From DATEDA01 sp963754305 (GTDB lineage Bacteria; Pseudomonadota; Gammaproteobacteria; Burkholderiales; SG8-39), in contig CAVWFR010000010.1 of the NCBI GenBank assembly GCA_963754305.1, positions 124,001-188,000 of the forward strand: DNA of 64,000 nt, in the 5' to 3' direction. Shown in pieces: positions 7,434-16,356 of the stretch (positions within the stretch are counted from its first letter, which is position 1; every line of letters begins with the position of its first letter). The position numbers and the translations under genes were made by a program. A model generated the notes under the pieces. The model was not told the origin of the DNA. It worked only from the letters and a program-made list of their open reading frames with translations, and searched no databases.

Positions 7434-9665
7434 ATGGCGCCCCGTCCGGCAACACCGCTCCTTCGCACCACCCGTCTCGCCGTGGCCACCGTTGCCGAGC
7501 CTCAATCCGTCGCGCCGTTGGCGCTCCAGCCCGCGCTCGCCGGGCTCGACGCCCCCGAGCGGCTGCTCCTCGAGCGCGCGAGCGAGTTCGTCGCGCCGAT
7601 CTATGCCGGAAAGCTCCTCGGCACCGGCGAGCCCGCGCTGGAGCACGCCTACGGCCTGGCCGCCAATCTCGCCGCGCTCCGGCTCGACGCCGCGACCCGC
7701 GCGGCCGGTCTCCTCTACGCGGTGCCGGAATATCTTCCGGACGGCCGCGAGCAGCTCGCCTCACGGTTCGACGCGGCGGTTGCGGCGCTCGTCGAGGGCG
7801 TGTGGAAGCTGAACCGGCTGCGGGTCATCACCCGCGGCCTCGGCGCGGGCGGCGAGAAAGGCAAGACCTCGCAGACCGAGATCCTGCGCAAGATGCTGCT
7901 CGCGATGGTGGCCGACATCCGGGTCGTGCTGATCCGCCTCGCGAGCCGGACCCAGAGCCTGCGCTTTCTCGCGCAAGCGCCCGACGCGATCCGTCGCCCG
8001 GTCGCGCGCGAGACACTGGACATCTATGCCCCCCTCGCCAACCGACTCGGTGTCTGGCAGCTCAAATGGGAGCTCGAAGACCTCTCGTTCCAGTTCCTCG
8101 AGCCCGAGCTGTACGCGCGGATCGCCGTGGAGCTCGACGAGCGGCGCGGGGAGCGCGAGGGCTTCATCCGCGAATCGATCGCGATGCTCGCCCGCGAGAT
8201 CGCCGCCGCCGGCGTGAGCGCCGAAGTCAGCGGACGCCCGAAGCACCTCTACAGCATCTACAGCAAGATGCGCCAGAAGGGTCTCGAGTTCGACGAGCTC
8301 CACGACGTCCGCGGGCTGCGCGTCCTCGTCGAGACGGTAAAGGATTGCTACGCCGCCCTCGGCGTCGTACATCACCTCTGGGCGCCGATCCCGAACGAGT
8401 TCGACGACTACATCTCGCGTCCGAAGGGCAACCGGTACCGCTCGCTGCATACCGCCGTCACCGGCCCGGACGGGCGGCCGCTCGAGGTGCAGATCCGCAC
8501 CCACGAGATGCATCGCCACGCCGAGCTGGGAGTCGCCGCGCATTGGCGCTACAAGGAAAGGAAGCACGCGCGCGACGACCTCTACGACGACAAGATCGCG
8601 TGGCTCCGCCAGGTGCTCGCCTGGCGCGACGAGATCGTCGACTCCGCCGAGTGGGTGGAGCAGTCCAAGCGCGCCGCGCTCGACGACGATGTCTACGTGC
8701 TGACGCCGCAGGGGGAGGTCGTCGCGCTCGCCCGCGGCGCGACGCCGATCGATTTCGCGTACGCTCTCCACACCGATCTCGGCCACCGCTGCCGGGGCGC
8801 GAAGGTCGACGGCGCGATGGTGCCGCTCGATTACCGTCTCGACAACGGCCAGCGGGTCGAGATCGTCGCGGCGAAGGCGGGCGGCCCGTCGCGCGACTGG
8901 CTCACCCAGCCCGGCTATCTCGCGACCTCGCGCGCACGGAACAAGGTCCGGCAGCGGTTCAACGCCGAAGAGCTCGCACGCACCGTCGCGGCGGGCCGCG
9001 CGATCGTCGAGCGCGAGCTCGCGCGCGAGGGCGCGACGGGCGTCAAGCTCGAGGCGCTCGCCGCGCAGTTCGGCTTTGCGAAGGCCGACGAGCTGTTCGC
9101 CGCGGTCGGGCGCGAGGAGATCGGGCCGCGCGCGGTGCAGGTCGCGGTGCGCGGGCCGGCCGCGATCGAATCGCCGCCGGCCGAGGAAGCGCTCGTCGCC
9201 AAGAAGAGCAGGGCAGTCGCAGGCGCGAGCGGCATCCTGGTCGTCGGCGTCGACCGGCTGATGACGCAGCTCGCGCGCTGCTGCAAGCCGGTGCCACCCG
9301 AGGCCATCGTCGGCTTCGTCACCCGCGGTCGCGGCATTTCGATTCACCGGCGCGGCTGCCGCAGCCTCGCGCAGCTCCTCATCCGGCAGCCCGAGCGGGC
9401 AATCGAGTCGCAATGGGGCGCGCGCGAAGCGGCGGTCTTCCCGGTGGACATCGCCGTCCAGGCGAACGACCGCCAGGGGCTGCTCCGCGACGTGTCCGAA
9501 GTGCTGTCGCGCGAGCGCATCAACGTCACCGCCGTCAATACCCAGAGCCGCCAGCACGTGGCGACCATGCTCTTCACCGCCGAGGTCGAGGACCTCGATC
9601 ACCTGCGGCGGGCGCTCGCGCAGATCGGCGACGTCGCCGGGGTCTACTCGGCTGCGCGGCGCTAA
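7434..9665 (+). CDS. relA: GTP pyrophosphokinase RelA, (p)ppGpp synthetase
   Basis: The 743-residue protein has the long Rel/SpoT layout: a degenerate HD hydrolase region (about 60-200), synthetase (about 240-370), TGS (about 420-480) and a C-terminal ACT domain (about 665-743). The hydrolase signature is lost: where active enzymes have His-Asp, residues 91-100 read AGLLYAVPEY. The synthetase loop reads EFDDYISRPKGNRYRSLH, the ExDD form of synthetase-only RelA rather than the RxKD of SpoT. I therefore call RelA, which makes (p)ppGpp on starved ribosomes. It lies one base upstream of the CYTH-CHAD gene, linking the stringent response to polyphosphate genes. Confidence 0.93.
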   Translation: MAPRPATPLLRTTRLAVATVAEPQSVAPLALQPALAGLDAPERLLLERASEFVAPIYAGKLLGTGEPALEHAYGLAANLAALRLDAATRAAGLLYAVPEYLPDGREQLASRFDAAVAALVEGVWKLNRLRVITRGLGAGGEKGKTSQTEILRKMLLAMVADIRVVLIRLASRTQSLRFLAQAPDAIRRPVARETLDIYAPLANRLGVWQLKWELEDLSFQFLEPELYARIAVELDERRGEREGFIRESIAMLAREIAAAGVSAEVSGRPKHLYSIYSKMRQKGLEFDELHDVRGLRVLVETVKDCYAALGVVHHLWAPIPNEFDDYISRPKGNRYRSLHTAVTGPDGRPLEVQIRTHEMHRHAELGVAAHWRYKERKHARDDLYDDKIAWLRQVLAWRDEIVDSAEWVEQSKRAALDDDVYVLTPQGEVVALARGATPIDFAYALHTDLGHRCRGAKVDGAMVPLDYRLDNGQRVEIVAAKAGGPSRDWLTQPGYLATSRARNKVRQRFNAEELARTVAAGRAIVERELAREGATGVKLEALAAQFGFAKADELFAAVGREEIGPRAVQVAVRGPAAIESPPAEEALVAKKSRAVAGASGILVVGVDRLMTQLARCCKPVPPEAIVGFVTRGRGISIHRRGCRSLAQLLIRQPERAIESQWGAREAAVFPVDIAVQANDRQGLLRDVSEVLSRERINVTAVNTQSRQHVATMLFTAEVEDLDHLRRALAQIGDVAGVYSAARR

Positions 9666-9666
9666 G

Positions 9667-11235
9667 ATGGAAGTAGAGCTGAAGCTGCTCGTTGCGCCCG
9701 ACGACCTCGCAAGGGTCGAACGCCATCCTGCGCTGCGGGGAATGCGCCGCTGGGCCGCGCGAAAAGAGCATCTCGCCACCGTCTACTACGACACGCCCGA
9801 TTTCGAGCTGGCACGCGAAGGCGTGGCGCTGCGGGTGCGGCGGAGCGGTGAGGCGCTGGTGCAGACGCTCAAAGCGGGGGGCAGCCCGGCGGCCGGACTG
9901 CACGCCCGTGAGGAGCTCGAGTGGCCGGTCGCGCCGGGGGCAGCCATCGACCTCGCGGTTCTCGAGCACACGCCCTACCGCAAGCTGTTTGCGCGCAAGC
10001 GCGTGCGCGAGCGCCTCCAGCCGGTTTTCACCACCGACTTCGACCGCGCGGCGCGCATGGTCGCGTTCGCCGACGGCACCGCGGCGGAGCTCGCGATCGA
10101 TCGCGGCGAGATCCGCGCCGGCGACCGTGCGGCGCCGATCAGCGAAGCCGAGATCGAGCTGAAGACCGGCGACGCCCACCGCCTGTTCGCACTCGCCCGC
10201 GAGATTGCGCGCGACATTCCGATCCGCCTCGGGCACGCGAGCAAGGCCGAGCGTGGTTATACGCTGGCGAGCGGCACCGCGGCCGTACCGCGCAAGGCGC
10301 GCTCGAGTGCGCTCGCGGGGCCGTTGTCGGCCGGCGCCGCGCTGCGCGAGATCGCTTTCGCCTGCATCGCCCAGATGCAGGCGAACGAGGAGGGACTGCT
10401 CGCGGGCGAGGACCCCGAGTATCTGCACCAATTCCGCGTGGGTCTCCGGCGCCTGCGCTCGTGCCTGGGGCTCGCCGGCCTCGCGCTCGGGAAGCCGGCC
10501 ATCGCACCGGTCGCCGACGAGCTGCGGTGGCTGCAGAACGCGCTCGGCCCGGCGCGCGACTGGGACGTGTTCGTCGGCGAGACGCTCGCGAAGCTCGCGC
10601 GCAGCGTAGAGACAGGGGCGGCCTTCTCCAGCTTCAGCGCGCAGTGCGAGCGGATCCGGCGCTCGCACGGCGAGGCGGCGCGCGCGGCGGTGCGATTGCC
10701 GCGCTATACGGCGCTGATCCTCGCGCTCGGCGAGCAGTTCGCGCACGACGACCTGGCGGGCTTCCCGCGCGCCGCGCCGTCGCCGGAAGCCGACCCGGCG
10801 GCGCCGCCGCCCGCGAACCCGCTCGCCGCGCCGGTCGCCGAGTTCGCCGTACTCGTGCTCGAGCGCTACGATCGGCGTCTGCGCAAGCGCGGCGGCGGCG
10901 CCCCCGCTGCATCCGCTGCGGAGCGCCACCGCACGCGCATCGCGACGAAAAAGTTGCGCTATGCATCCGAGTTCTTCGGCGTGCTCTATCCGCGCAAGCG
11001 GGTCGCCGCGTATACCGGAGCGCTCGCGGAACTGCAGGATATACTCGGCGCGCTCAACGACGCGGCGGTGGCCGACCGATTGCTCGGCGAAGCGGTGGCG
11101 GCGGCGCGCGAGCCGGTGCCCGAGCGTGTCGACGGGCTGGTCCGCGGCTGGGTGGCGGCGATCGCAGCGAACGAGCTCGCAGGATACAAGCGCGCCTGGC
11201 GCGGATTCGAGGAGACGAAGCCGTTTTGGCGCTGA
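9667..11235 (+). CDS. CYTH and CHAD domain protein
   Basis: The 522-residue protein starts MEVELKLLV, whose ExExK pattern (Glu2, Glu4, Lys6) is the hallmark of the CYTH/triphosphate-tunnel fold that hydrolyses triphosphates or tripolyphosphate. From about residue 220 a helical CHAD domain follows, with the basic His/Arg helices LHQFRVGLRRLRS and HRTRIATKKLRY. CHAD domains bind inorganic polyphosphate and target granules. The N-terminal half could be a triphosphatase (ygiF-like) acting on PPPi. It follows relA by one base and precedes the polyphosphate:AMP phosphotransferase by 67 bases, so a polyphosphate role is well supported by context. Confidence 0.92.
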   Translation: MEVELKLLVAPDDLARVERHPALRGMRRWAARKEHLATVYYDTPDFELAREGVALRVRRSGEALVQTLKAGGSPAAGLHAREELEWPVAPGAAIDLAVLEHTPYRKLFARKRVRERLQPVFTTDFDRAARMVAFADGTAAELAIDRGEIRAGDRAAPISEAEIELKTGDAHRLFALAREIARDIPIRLGHASKAERGYTLASGTAAVPRKARSSALAGPLSAGAALREIAFACIAQMQANEEGLLAGEDPEYLHQFRVGLRRLRSCLGLAGLALGKPAIAPVADELRWLQNALGPARDWDVFVGETLAKLARSVETGAAFSSFSAQCERIRRSHGEAARAAVRLPRYTALILALGEQFAHDDLAGFPRAAPSPEADPAAPPPANPLAAPVAEFAVLVLERYDRRLRKRGGGAPAASAAERHRTRIATKKLRYASEFFGVLYPRKRVAAYTGALAELQDILGALNDAAVADRLLGEAVAAAREPVPERVDGLVRGWVAAIAANELAGYKRAWRGFEETKPFWR

Positions 11236-11302
11236 GCGCCGCGGCGGCACGGGCGCGTTGACTCTTCGGGGGCGCTCGCCCCCATCGCATCAAGGGGGCG
11301 CG

Positions 11303-12781
11303 ATGTTCGAGTCGGCGGAAGTCGGCCACAAGCTCGACAAGGCCGAGTACGAGAAGGAAGTTCCGAAGCTCAGAGAGGCGCTGCTCAACGCGCAATACGA
11401 TCTCTTCGAGCGCGGGCGCTTCCAGACCGTGGTGCTGCTAGCGGGAATCGGCGGGGGCGGGCGGAGCGAAACCGCCAATCGTCTCAACGAGTGGATGGAT
11501 CCGCGGCACGTCTTCACGTACGCGTTCGACCTGCGAAACGACGTCGAGCGCGAGCGCCCGCCCGCCTGGCGCTACTGGGTCGCGCTGCCGCCGAAGGGCA
11601 AGCTCGCGGTTTTTCTCAACGCCTGGTATCACGAGCTGCTCATGCTGCGGGCCGCCGGACGGATCGACGACGGCGACATGCAGCGGCTGCTGCAGGAAAT
11701 CCGCCACTTCGAGACGATGCTCGCCGACGAGGGCGTGCTGCTCGTCAAGCTCTGGTTCCACCTCTCGCGCGACGACCAGCGGAAGCGCTTGAAGGAGCTG
11801 CTCGACGACCCGCGCTCACGGTGGCGGGTAACCGGCGACGATCTCGCGCAGCAGAAGGCCTACTACCGGTTCCGCGACGTCGCCGAGCACACCCTGCGCG
11901 AGACCAGCACCGCCGAGGCGCCGTGGCTGATCGTCGAGGCGAGCGATCCCCGCTACCGCGACGTCGCCGCCGGACGGATCGTCCTCGAGGCGATGCGAGA
12001 GCGTCTCGACAAGCCGCATGCGCGCGTACGGCCGGCTACCGCGGCCCCGGTGCTCGCGCTCGCCGACAACGTGAGGGTCCTGCGCGAGGTCGATCTGTCG
12101 CGGTCGCTCGATCAGGGCGAGTATCCGAAGCAACTCGCGAAGCAGCAGGAGCGGTTCGCCCGCCTCACCCGGCGCAAGAAATTCGGCAAGCGCTCGATGG
12201 TCGTGGTGTTCGAAGGCCACGACGCCGCGGGAAAGGGCTCGGCGATCCGCCGCATCACGTACGCGCTCGATGCGCGGCAGTACACCGTGGTGCCGATCGC
12301 GGCGCCCTCCGACGAGGAGCTCGCACGTCCGTATCTGTGGCGGTTCTGGCGGCGGCTTCCCGGGCATGGGCACATCACGATCTTCGATCGTTCGTGGTAC
12401 GGCCGGGTGCTGGTGGAGCGGGTCGAGGGGTTCGCGCCGCCCGCGCACTGGATGCGCGCCTATCGCGAGATCAACGACTTCGAGGAGCAGCTGCTGCGTA
12501 ACGGCACCATCGTGGCCAAGTTCTGGCTGCAGATCAGCAAGGAGGAGCAGCTCAAGCGCTTTCGCGCGCGCGAGACCACCGCCTTCAAGCGCTTCAAGAT
12601 CACCTCCGAGGACTGGCGCAACCGGAAGAAGTGGAACGCCTACGAGGGGGCGGTGGCCGACATGATCGATCGGACCTCGACCGAGATCGCCCCATGGACG
12701 ATCGTGGAAGCCGAGGACAAGGCCTACGCGCGCGTAAAGATCCTGCGGACACTGGGCAGGACGCTGGAGGCGGCACTGTAG
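11303..12781 (+). CDS. pap: Polyphosphate:AMP phosphotransferase (tandem PPK2 domains)
   Basis: I chose the ATG at 11303 (MFESAEVGHKLDKAEY), giving 492 residues, the usual size of class II PPK2 with two fused domains. The N-terminal domain has a degraded Walker A (GIGGGGRSE, residues 48-56) without the P-loop lysine. The C-terminal domain keeps an intact one (GHDAAGKGS, near residue 305) and the lid motif FDRSWYGRVLVERVEGF near 360. In this class the C-terminal domain is the active one and phosphorylates AMP to ADP using polyphosphate. Neighbouring relA and CYTH-CHAD genes and nearby ppk/ppx support the role. No frameshift is seen. Confidence 0.92.
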   Translation: MFESAEVGHKLDKAEYEKEVPKLREALLNAQYDLFERGRFQTVVLLAGIGGGGRSETANRLNEWMDPRHVFTYAFDLRNDVERERPPAWRYWVALPPKGKLAVFLNAWYHELLMLRAAGRIDDGDMQRLLQEIRHFETMLADEGVLLVKLWFHLSRDDQRKRLKELLDDPRSRWRVTGDDLAQQKAYYRFRDVAEHTLRETSTAEAPWLIVEASDPRYRDVAAGRIVLEAMRERLDKPHARVRPATAAPVLALADNVRVLREVDLSRSLDQGEYPKQLAKQQERFARLTRRKKFGKRSMVVVFEGHDAAGKGSAIRRITYALDARQYTVVPIAAPSDEELARPYLWRFWRRLPGHGHITIFDRSWYGRVLVERVEGFAPPAHWMRAYREINDFEEQLLRNGTIVAKFWLQISKEEQLKRFRARETTAFKRFKITSEDWRNRKKWNAYEGAVADMIDRTSTEIAPWTIVEAEDKAYARVKILRTLGRTLEAAL

Positions 12782-12843
12782 CGGAAGGCGTTCCGGGGTT
12801 CTGCTACGATGGTTGTCGCACGCACCACTTGCGGGAGAGTCCG

Positions 12844-13119
12844 ATGGACACGGCGGAATTCGAATCGACGCTCGGTCGCGACGGCTTCAACGAGATCCAG
12901 ACCAAGACGCTGCCCGCCGGCTATTCGGTGACCGAGCACCACCATCCTTTCGACGTGCGCGCGCTCGTGATCGCCGGCGAGATCGTGCTCACGGTGGACG
13001 GCGTCCAGCACGCCTACCGCGAAGGCGACGTGTTCGTCATGGCGGCTGGCCGGGAGCACCGCGAGAACGTCGGGCCGGCCGGCGTGCGCTACGTCGTCGG
13101 CCGCCGGCAACCGGGGTGA
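12844..13119 (+). CDS. Small cupin-domain protein
   Basis: This 91-residue protein starts at the ATG at 12844 (MDTAEFESTLGRDGFNEI). It is a single small beta-barrel cupin: EHHHPFDVRALVIAGEI resembles the first metal-binding motif and GDVFVMAAGREHRENVG the second. The histidines (HHH, then His near residue 73) could bind a metal ion. It is the length of an isolated cupin of unknown substrate. It lies 62 bases after the phosphotransferase gene; a TACGAT box after TGC (12805-12810) may be its own extended -10. Function beyond the fold cannot be given. Confidence 0.8.
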   Translation: MDTAEFESTLGRDGFNEIQTKTLPAGYSVTEHHHPFDVRALVIAGEIVLTVDGVQHAYREGDVFVMAAGREHRENVGPAGVRYVVGRRQPG

Positions 13120-13187
13120 GCGCTGCTCGCCCGCGAAACGAGCGCTGAACGGCCGTTGGCCGCCATCGCCCGCGCGACCGCGAGCGC

Positions 13188-13952
13188 CTACCAGAGGATG
13201 CGTACTCCGATCGAAATCCAGCGCAGCCGCTGCGGGTCGGCGTTCTGCATACCGACCGTGCCGTCGACCTGCCAGGAGCCGGGGATCGCCCAGAACCGGA
13301 TGCCCGCCTGGTAGGCGGGCTTCGCGTCGCTCTGGCCGTAGCCCTCGGCGATCCCGAACACCCGGTCGTTGATGCGGATCTCGGCGCCAACGCCCCACGT
13401 GCCGCTCGTCTGGTTCCCCACGGTGTCCCGGGCAGCGCCGCCGTTGAAGTGAAACACCGCCGCGTCATCGAGAACCGACACGCTCGAGATCGCGTTGAAG
13501 AACGGGTTGTAGCGGAGCTTCGTCGACTTCGGGTCGTCCGCACCGGTGATGGCGAGATCGAGCGGACCGGTATCGACCGCCCCGCCCGCGCCGGGCTTGA
13601 ACCGGTTGACCCCGAGCGTGAACGCGAAGCCGATGCCGTTCGTCTCGAGCGGTTTAAGCAGCGTCTTGACCTGCCCGACGATCAGGTTCGAGTTGCCGTC
13701 GTCCGACGAGCGGACGACATTGCCGCCCAAAGTGAACTCGAGCCGGTCGAGCGCGCCGCCGAAATTGTGCGCCGGTAGGAACCAGTATTCGGTCGCTTTC
13801 GTTCCGCGCTGCACCTTCACGAAACTCTCGATCTGGTAGCCGCCCGGGTCGACGATGCGCGCATCGTCGGTGTTGAACGGCCGCGCCGCGTGCGCGGCGG
13901 GGGCGGCCGCGGCGAGCGCCGTCGCGATCGCGACGCGGGAAGGAATACGCAT
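13188..13952 (-). CDS. Uncharacterised secreted, probably outer-membrane beta-barrel protein
   Basis: The 254-residue protein begins with a clear Sec signal peptide (MRIPSRVAIATALAAAAPAAHA, cleavage near residue 22). The mature start RPFNTDDARIVDPGGYQIES resembles a broad proteobacterial family of putative outer-membrane transporters (phenol-pathway MetA type). The remainder alternates short beta-like stretches and ends with an aromatic residue (GVRILW), as many outer-membrane barrels do. It is downstream of the PAP2 gene on the same strand with a 72-base gap, so it may belong to the PhoB-controlled transcript, but this is uncertain. The transported substrate, if any, is unknown. Confidence 0.75.
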   Translation of the reverse strand: MRIPSRVAIATALAAAAPAAHAARPFNTDDARIVDPGGYQIESFVKVQRGTKATEYWFLPAHNFGGALDRLEFTLGGNVVRSSDDGNSNLIVGQVKTLLKPLETNGIGFAFTLGVNRFKPGAGGAVDTGPLDLAITGADDPKSTKLRYNPFFNAISSVSVLDDAAVFHFNGGAARDTVGNQTSGTWGVGAEIRINDRVFGIAEGYGQSDAKPAYQAGIRFWAIPGSWQVDGTVGMQNADPQRLRWISIGVRILW

Positions 13953-14024
13953 TGTGAAGGCGCGCGCGAGCGGTTCGTGGCCCAGGGCCGCAATGGTACA
14001 GCGGCCCGCACCGCGGCCCCGCGC

Positions 14025-14558
14025 TCAGAGCAAGACGAGCGAGCCGAGCGCGAGCACGCTGCCGATCGCCGCGCCGGCGAGTACGTCCGTCGGGTAGTGC
14101 AGGCCGAGCACGAGCCGCGACGTAGCGACGAGCGCGGCGAACGGCAGGACCAGCCAGGCGGTCGCAGGGTAGTACGCCATCGCCAGGATCGCGAACGACG
14201 CCGCGTGCAAGGTGTGGCCGGAGGGGAAGCTGAAGTTGTCCAGCGGGTCCGCGCCGCGCCGGATCGCCGTCTTGACCTGGTACGGCCGCGGCCGCGAGGT
14301 CCGCGCCTTGAGCCACTTGTAGGCGAGGACGCCCAGCGCACCGATGACCGCCATGTGTGCGACCGCGGGCAGGGCGGCGGCACCGTCTGCCACGAGCAGT
14401 CCCACCATCAGTGCGTACCAGAAAACGCCGTCGCCGAGGCGGCTCGCCGCGCGGAACAGCGCGCACACCCACGACACGCTCGCCACGTGATTGAAGCGCA
14501 GGCACCACACTTCGTCCCAGCCGGCGATCGCGCGCCACCCGGCGTCAAAGCGACGCAT
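14025..14558 (-). CDS. PAP2-family phosphatase (membrane phosphatidate/lipid phosphatase type)
   Basis: The 177-residue membrane protein has about five hydrophobic segments and all three PAP2 signatures: KARTSRPRP (KxxxxxxRP), PSGH in NFSFPSGHTLHA, and SRLVLGLHYPTD (SRxxxxxHxxxD). The His of PSGH and the last His form the catalytic pair. Such enzymes remove phosphate from phosphatidate, undecaprenyl diphosphate or related lipids on the periplasmic side. Its start overlaps the end of the glycosyltransferase gene by 14 bases, so the two are translationally coupled. With that partner the likely job is making diacylglycerol for glycolipid synthesis under phosphate shortage; this is inference. Confidence 0.88.
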   Translation of the reverse strand: MRRFDAGWRAIAGWDEVWCLRFNHVASVSWVCALFRAASRLGDGVFWYALMVGLLVADGAAALPAVAHMAVIGALGVLAYKWLKARTSRPRPYQVKTAIRRGADPLDNFSFPSGHTLHAASFAILAMAYYPATAWLVLPFAALVATSRLVLGLHYPTDVLAGAAIGSVLALGSLVLL

Positions 14559-15792
14559 GGTCGGTCCCCGCGATTCGGTGAGGTTCCGGGCCGGCTGCGA
14601 CCGTCACCACGCGGCTCGAGCGTGACCCGGCCACGAGCGCCCAGAGGATCGCCTCGAGATCATCGATGACGCTCGCCCAGCTGAGCCCCCGAGCGGCTTC
14701 GGCGGCGGCGGCGCGGAGACCCGCACGCAGGCGCGGATCTGCGGCAAGCTCCTGCCCCGACTCGACGAATGCCGTGGCGTCACGGTAGGGCGCGAGGAGC
14801 GCGCTCGTCCGATGACGCAGATATTGGTGGGCCGCGGCGTAGTCGAACGCGACGATCGCGAGCCGGCTCGCCATCGCCTCGGTCGTCACGTTGCCGAAGG
14901 TCTCCGTGAGGCTGGGGAACAGGAAGACGTCGGCCGAGGCGTAGTGCTCGGCGAGTGCGCGCCCAGTCCGCATCCCGGCGAACACGAAGTCGCGGTTCGT
15001 GGCACGCAGCGCTGCACCTTCCGGCCCGTCGCCGACGACGACCACCTTGAGGCGCGGGGCCACCGCCTGCATCGCGCGACACGCCTCAACGAAGAGCCGG
15101 AGACCCTTTTCGGCCGCGAGCCGCCCGACCGAGAGCGCGACGATATCCTCGGCACCTGCGCCCCAGGTGCGCCGAAGCTCGTCGCTCCGGTGCGCCGGGT
15201 CGAAAAGCTCGAGATCGATTCCTCGCCCGACGACCTCGAGCCGGCGGTAGCCGGCGGAGCCGAGCACGGAGCGCATCTCCCCGGTGGGCACGAGCGTGCA
15301 GTCGGCGCGGTTGTGGAGCCGGCGCAGGTAGCGCGCGACGAGCCGGCTAAAGAGCCCGAGGCCGTAGTGGCGGCTGTAGTCGTGGAAGTTGGTATGGAAC
15401 TCCGAGCAGACCGGAATCCCGAGCTGGCGCGCTGCGGTCACCGCGGAGTTGCCGAGAGGACCCTCGGTGACGACCTGCACGATATCGGGCCGGCGCGCGC
15501 GCCACGCGGCGAGGAGTACCCGTTTCGAGGGAACTCCCATGCGCAGCGCCGGGTAGCGCGGCAGCGGTAAGCCCCGCCGGAGCAAGGTCTCTAGGTCTGC
15601 CTCCGGAGGAGCCTTACGGTGCGCCGGAGGTTCGTCGGCCTGGCGCGGCCGGACAAGCTGGATCGAGTGCTGCCGCTCGCGCAAGCTGGCGACCATGACG
15701 CCGATCGTCCGCGCGACGCCGTTGACCTCGGGGGGATAGGTTTCGGTGACGACCGCTATGCGCAGCGGCCGGCGGGTGGGATCGACGCTCAC
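14545..15792 (-). CDS. Glycosyltransferase family 4 (GT-B), probable lipid glycosyltransferase
   Basis: The 415-residue protein has a GT-B fold of family GT4. The N-terminal RIAVVTETYPPEVNGVARTI matches the opening of SqdX/MgtA-like diacylglycerol or lipid glycosyltransferases. The C-terminal nucleotide-sugar site reads FPSLTETFGNVTTEAMAS, the E-x7-E motif. The start is GTG at 15792. A four-unit PhoB box and -10 element end only about 7 bases upstream, so the mRNA may be leaderless. The gene overlaps the PAP2 gene and follows dgkA. I infer synthesis of a phosphorus-free glycolipid from diacylglycerol during phosphate starvation. The sugar and acceptor are not known; an exopolysaccharide role is the main alternative. 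Confidence 0.82.
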   Translation of the reverse strand: MSVDPTRRPLRIAVVTETYPPEVNGVARTIGVMVASLRERQHSIQLVRPRQADEPPAHRKAPPEADLETLLRRGLPLPRYPALRMGVPSKRVLLAAWRARRPDIVQVVTEGPLGNSAVTAARQLGIPVCSEFHTNFHDYSRHYGLGLFSRLVARYLRRLHNRADCTLVPTGEMRSVLGSAGYRRLEVVGRGIDLELFDPAHRSDELRRTWGAGAEDIVALSVGRLAAEKGLRLFVEACRAMQAVAPRLKVVVVGDGPEGAALRATNRDFVFAGMRTGRALAEHYASADVFLFPSLTETFGNVTTEAMASRLAIVAFDYAAAHQYLRHRTSALLAPYRDATAFVESGQELAADPRLRAGLRAAAAEAARGLSWASVIDDLEAILWALVAGSRSSRVVTVAAGPEPHRIAGTDHASL

Positions 15793-15799
15793 CCCGCGG

Positions 15800-15855
15800 A
15801 CGATGCGCGCCGGGGATGAAGGGAGGATGAAGCGTGGTTGAAGTTTCGGTTACAA
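15800..15855 (-). promoter_or_regulatory. Four-unit PhoB box and promoter of the glycosyltransferase gene
   Basis: Read on the minus strand, the units TTGTAAC, ACTTCAA, GCTTCAT and CCTTCAT follow each other every 11 bases (15855 to 15816), each separated by four bases. A 10-base gap leads to CATCGT (15805-15800) as -10. This is the geometry of a double Pho box, where PhoB replaces the -35 contact. The -10 is poor. It lies between the dgkA stop and the glycosyltransferase start. Confidence 0.7.
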
Positions 15856-15881
15856 ACTTCTGATTCGCTTGCGAGATCGGC

Positions 15882-16286
15882 TCAAAGCCTTTCGAGGATG
15901 ACCAGCGCCCAGATCACCGCGACATTGACCAGACTGAGAAAGACCGCGGCGCTGCCGATGTCTTTGGCCCGCTTCGACAGCCGGTGCTGGTCGAACGAGA
16001 TGCGATCGACGGCGGCTTCAATCGCTGAGTTCAAGAGCTCGACGATCAGCACCAGCAGGACGCTCGCGATCATCATCGCCTTGCCGATGCCGCCAACGTC
16101 GAGCATCAGGGCGATCGGAATGAGCACGACCGCGAGAAACACCTCCTGCCGGAACGCATCTTCGTGCTGAAACGCCGAGGCGAACCCCTGGAGGGAATAG
16201 CCGCAGGCGTTCAGCAGGCGTTGGAGTCCGGTCTTGCCCTTGAACGGGCTTTCGTTCACGCCGCCCTCGACCCGGCGGTTCTCCAT
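15882..16286 (-). CDS. dgkA: Diacylglycerol kinase
   Basis: The 134-residue protein is a typical small prokaryotic integral-membrane diacylglycerol kinase. It has an amphipathic N-terminus (KGKTGLQRLLNACGYSLQGF), three hydrophobic helices, the catalytic helix ELLNSAIEAAVDR and the conserved KRAKDIGSAAV. It phosphorylates diacylglycerol with ATP to phosphatidate. Here it stands divergent from olsB and upstream of the glycosyltransferase and PAP2 genes, so three enzymes that compete for the same diacylglycerol/phosphatidate pool are adjacent. The PhoB box at 15816-15855 begins after its stop, so dgkA itself need not be PhoB-activated. Confidence 0.93.
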   Translation of the reverse strand: MENRRVEGGVNESPFKGKTGLQRLLNACGYSLQGFASAFQHEDAFRQEVFLAVVLIPIALMLDVGGIGKAMMIASVLLVLIVELLNSAIEAAVDRISFDQHRLSKRAKDIGSAAVFLSLVNVAVIWALVILERL

Positions 16287-16356
16287 CGACTCGCTCCCTC
16301 ATGTGTCACGTCAAAAAGCGCGCGCAATGTATCACGCGACCGCTGATTTTCTGGCA

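Noticed and set aside
16287..16356. Second Pho promoter facing dgkA
   Set aside because: The units at 16357-16396 are directional towards olsB. I found no matching units on the minus strand that would drive dgkA.
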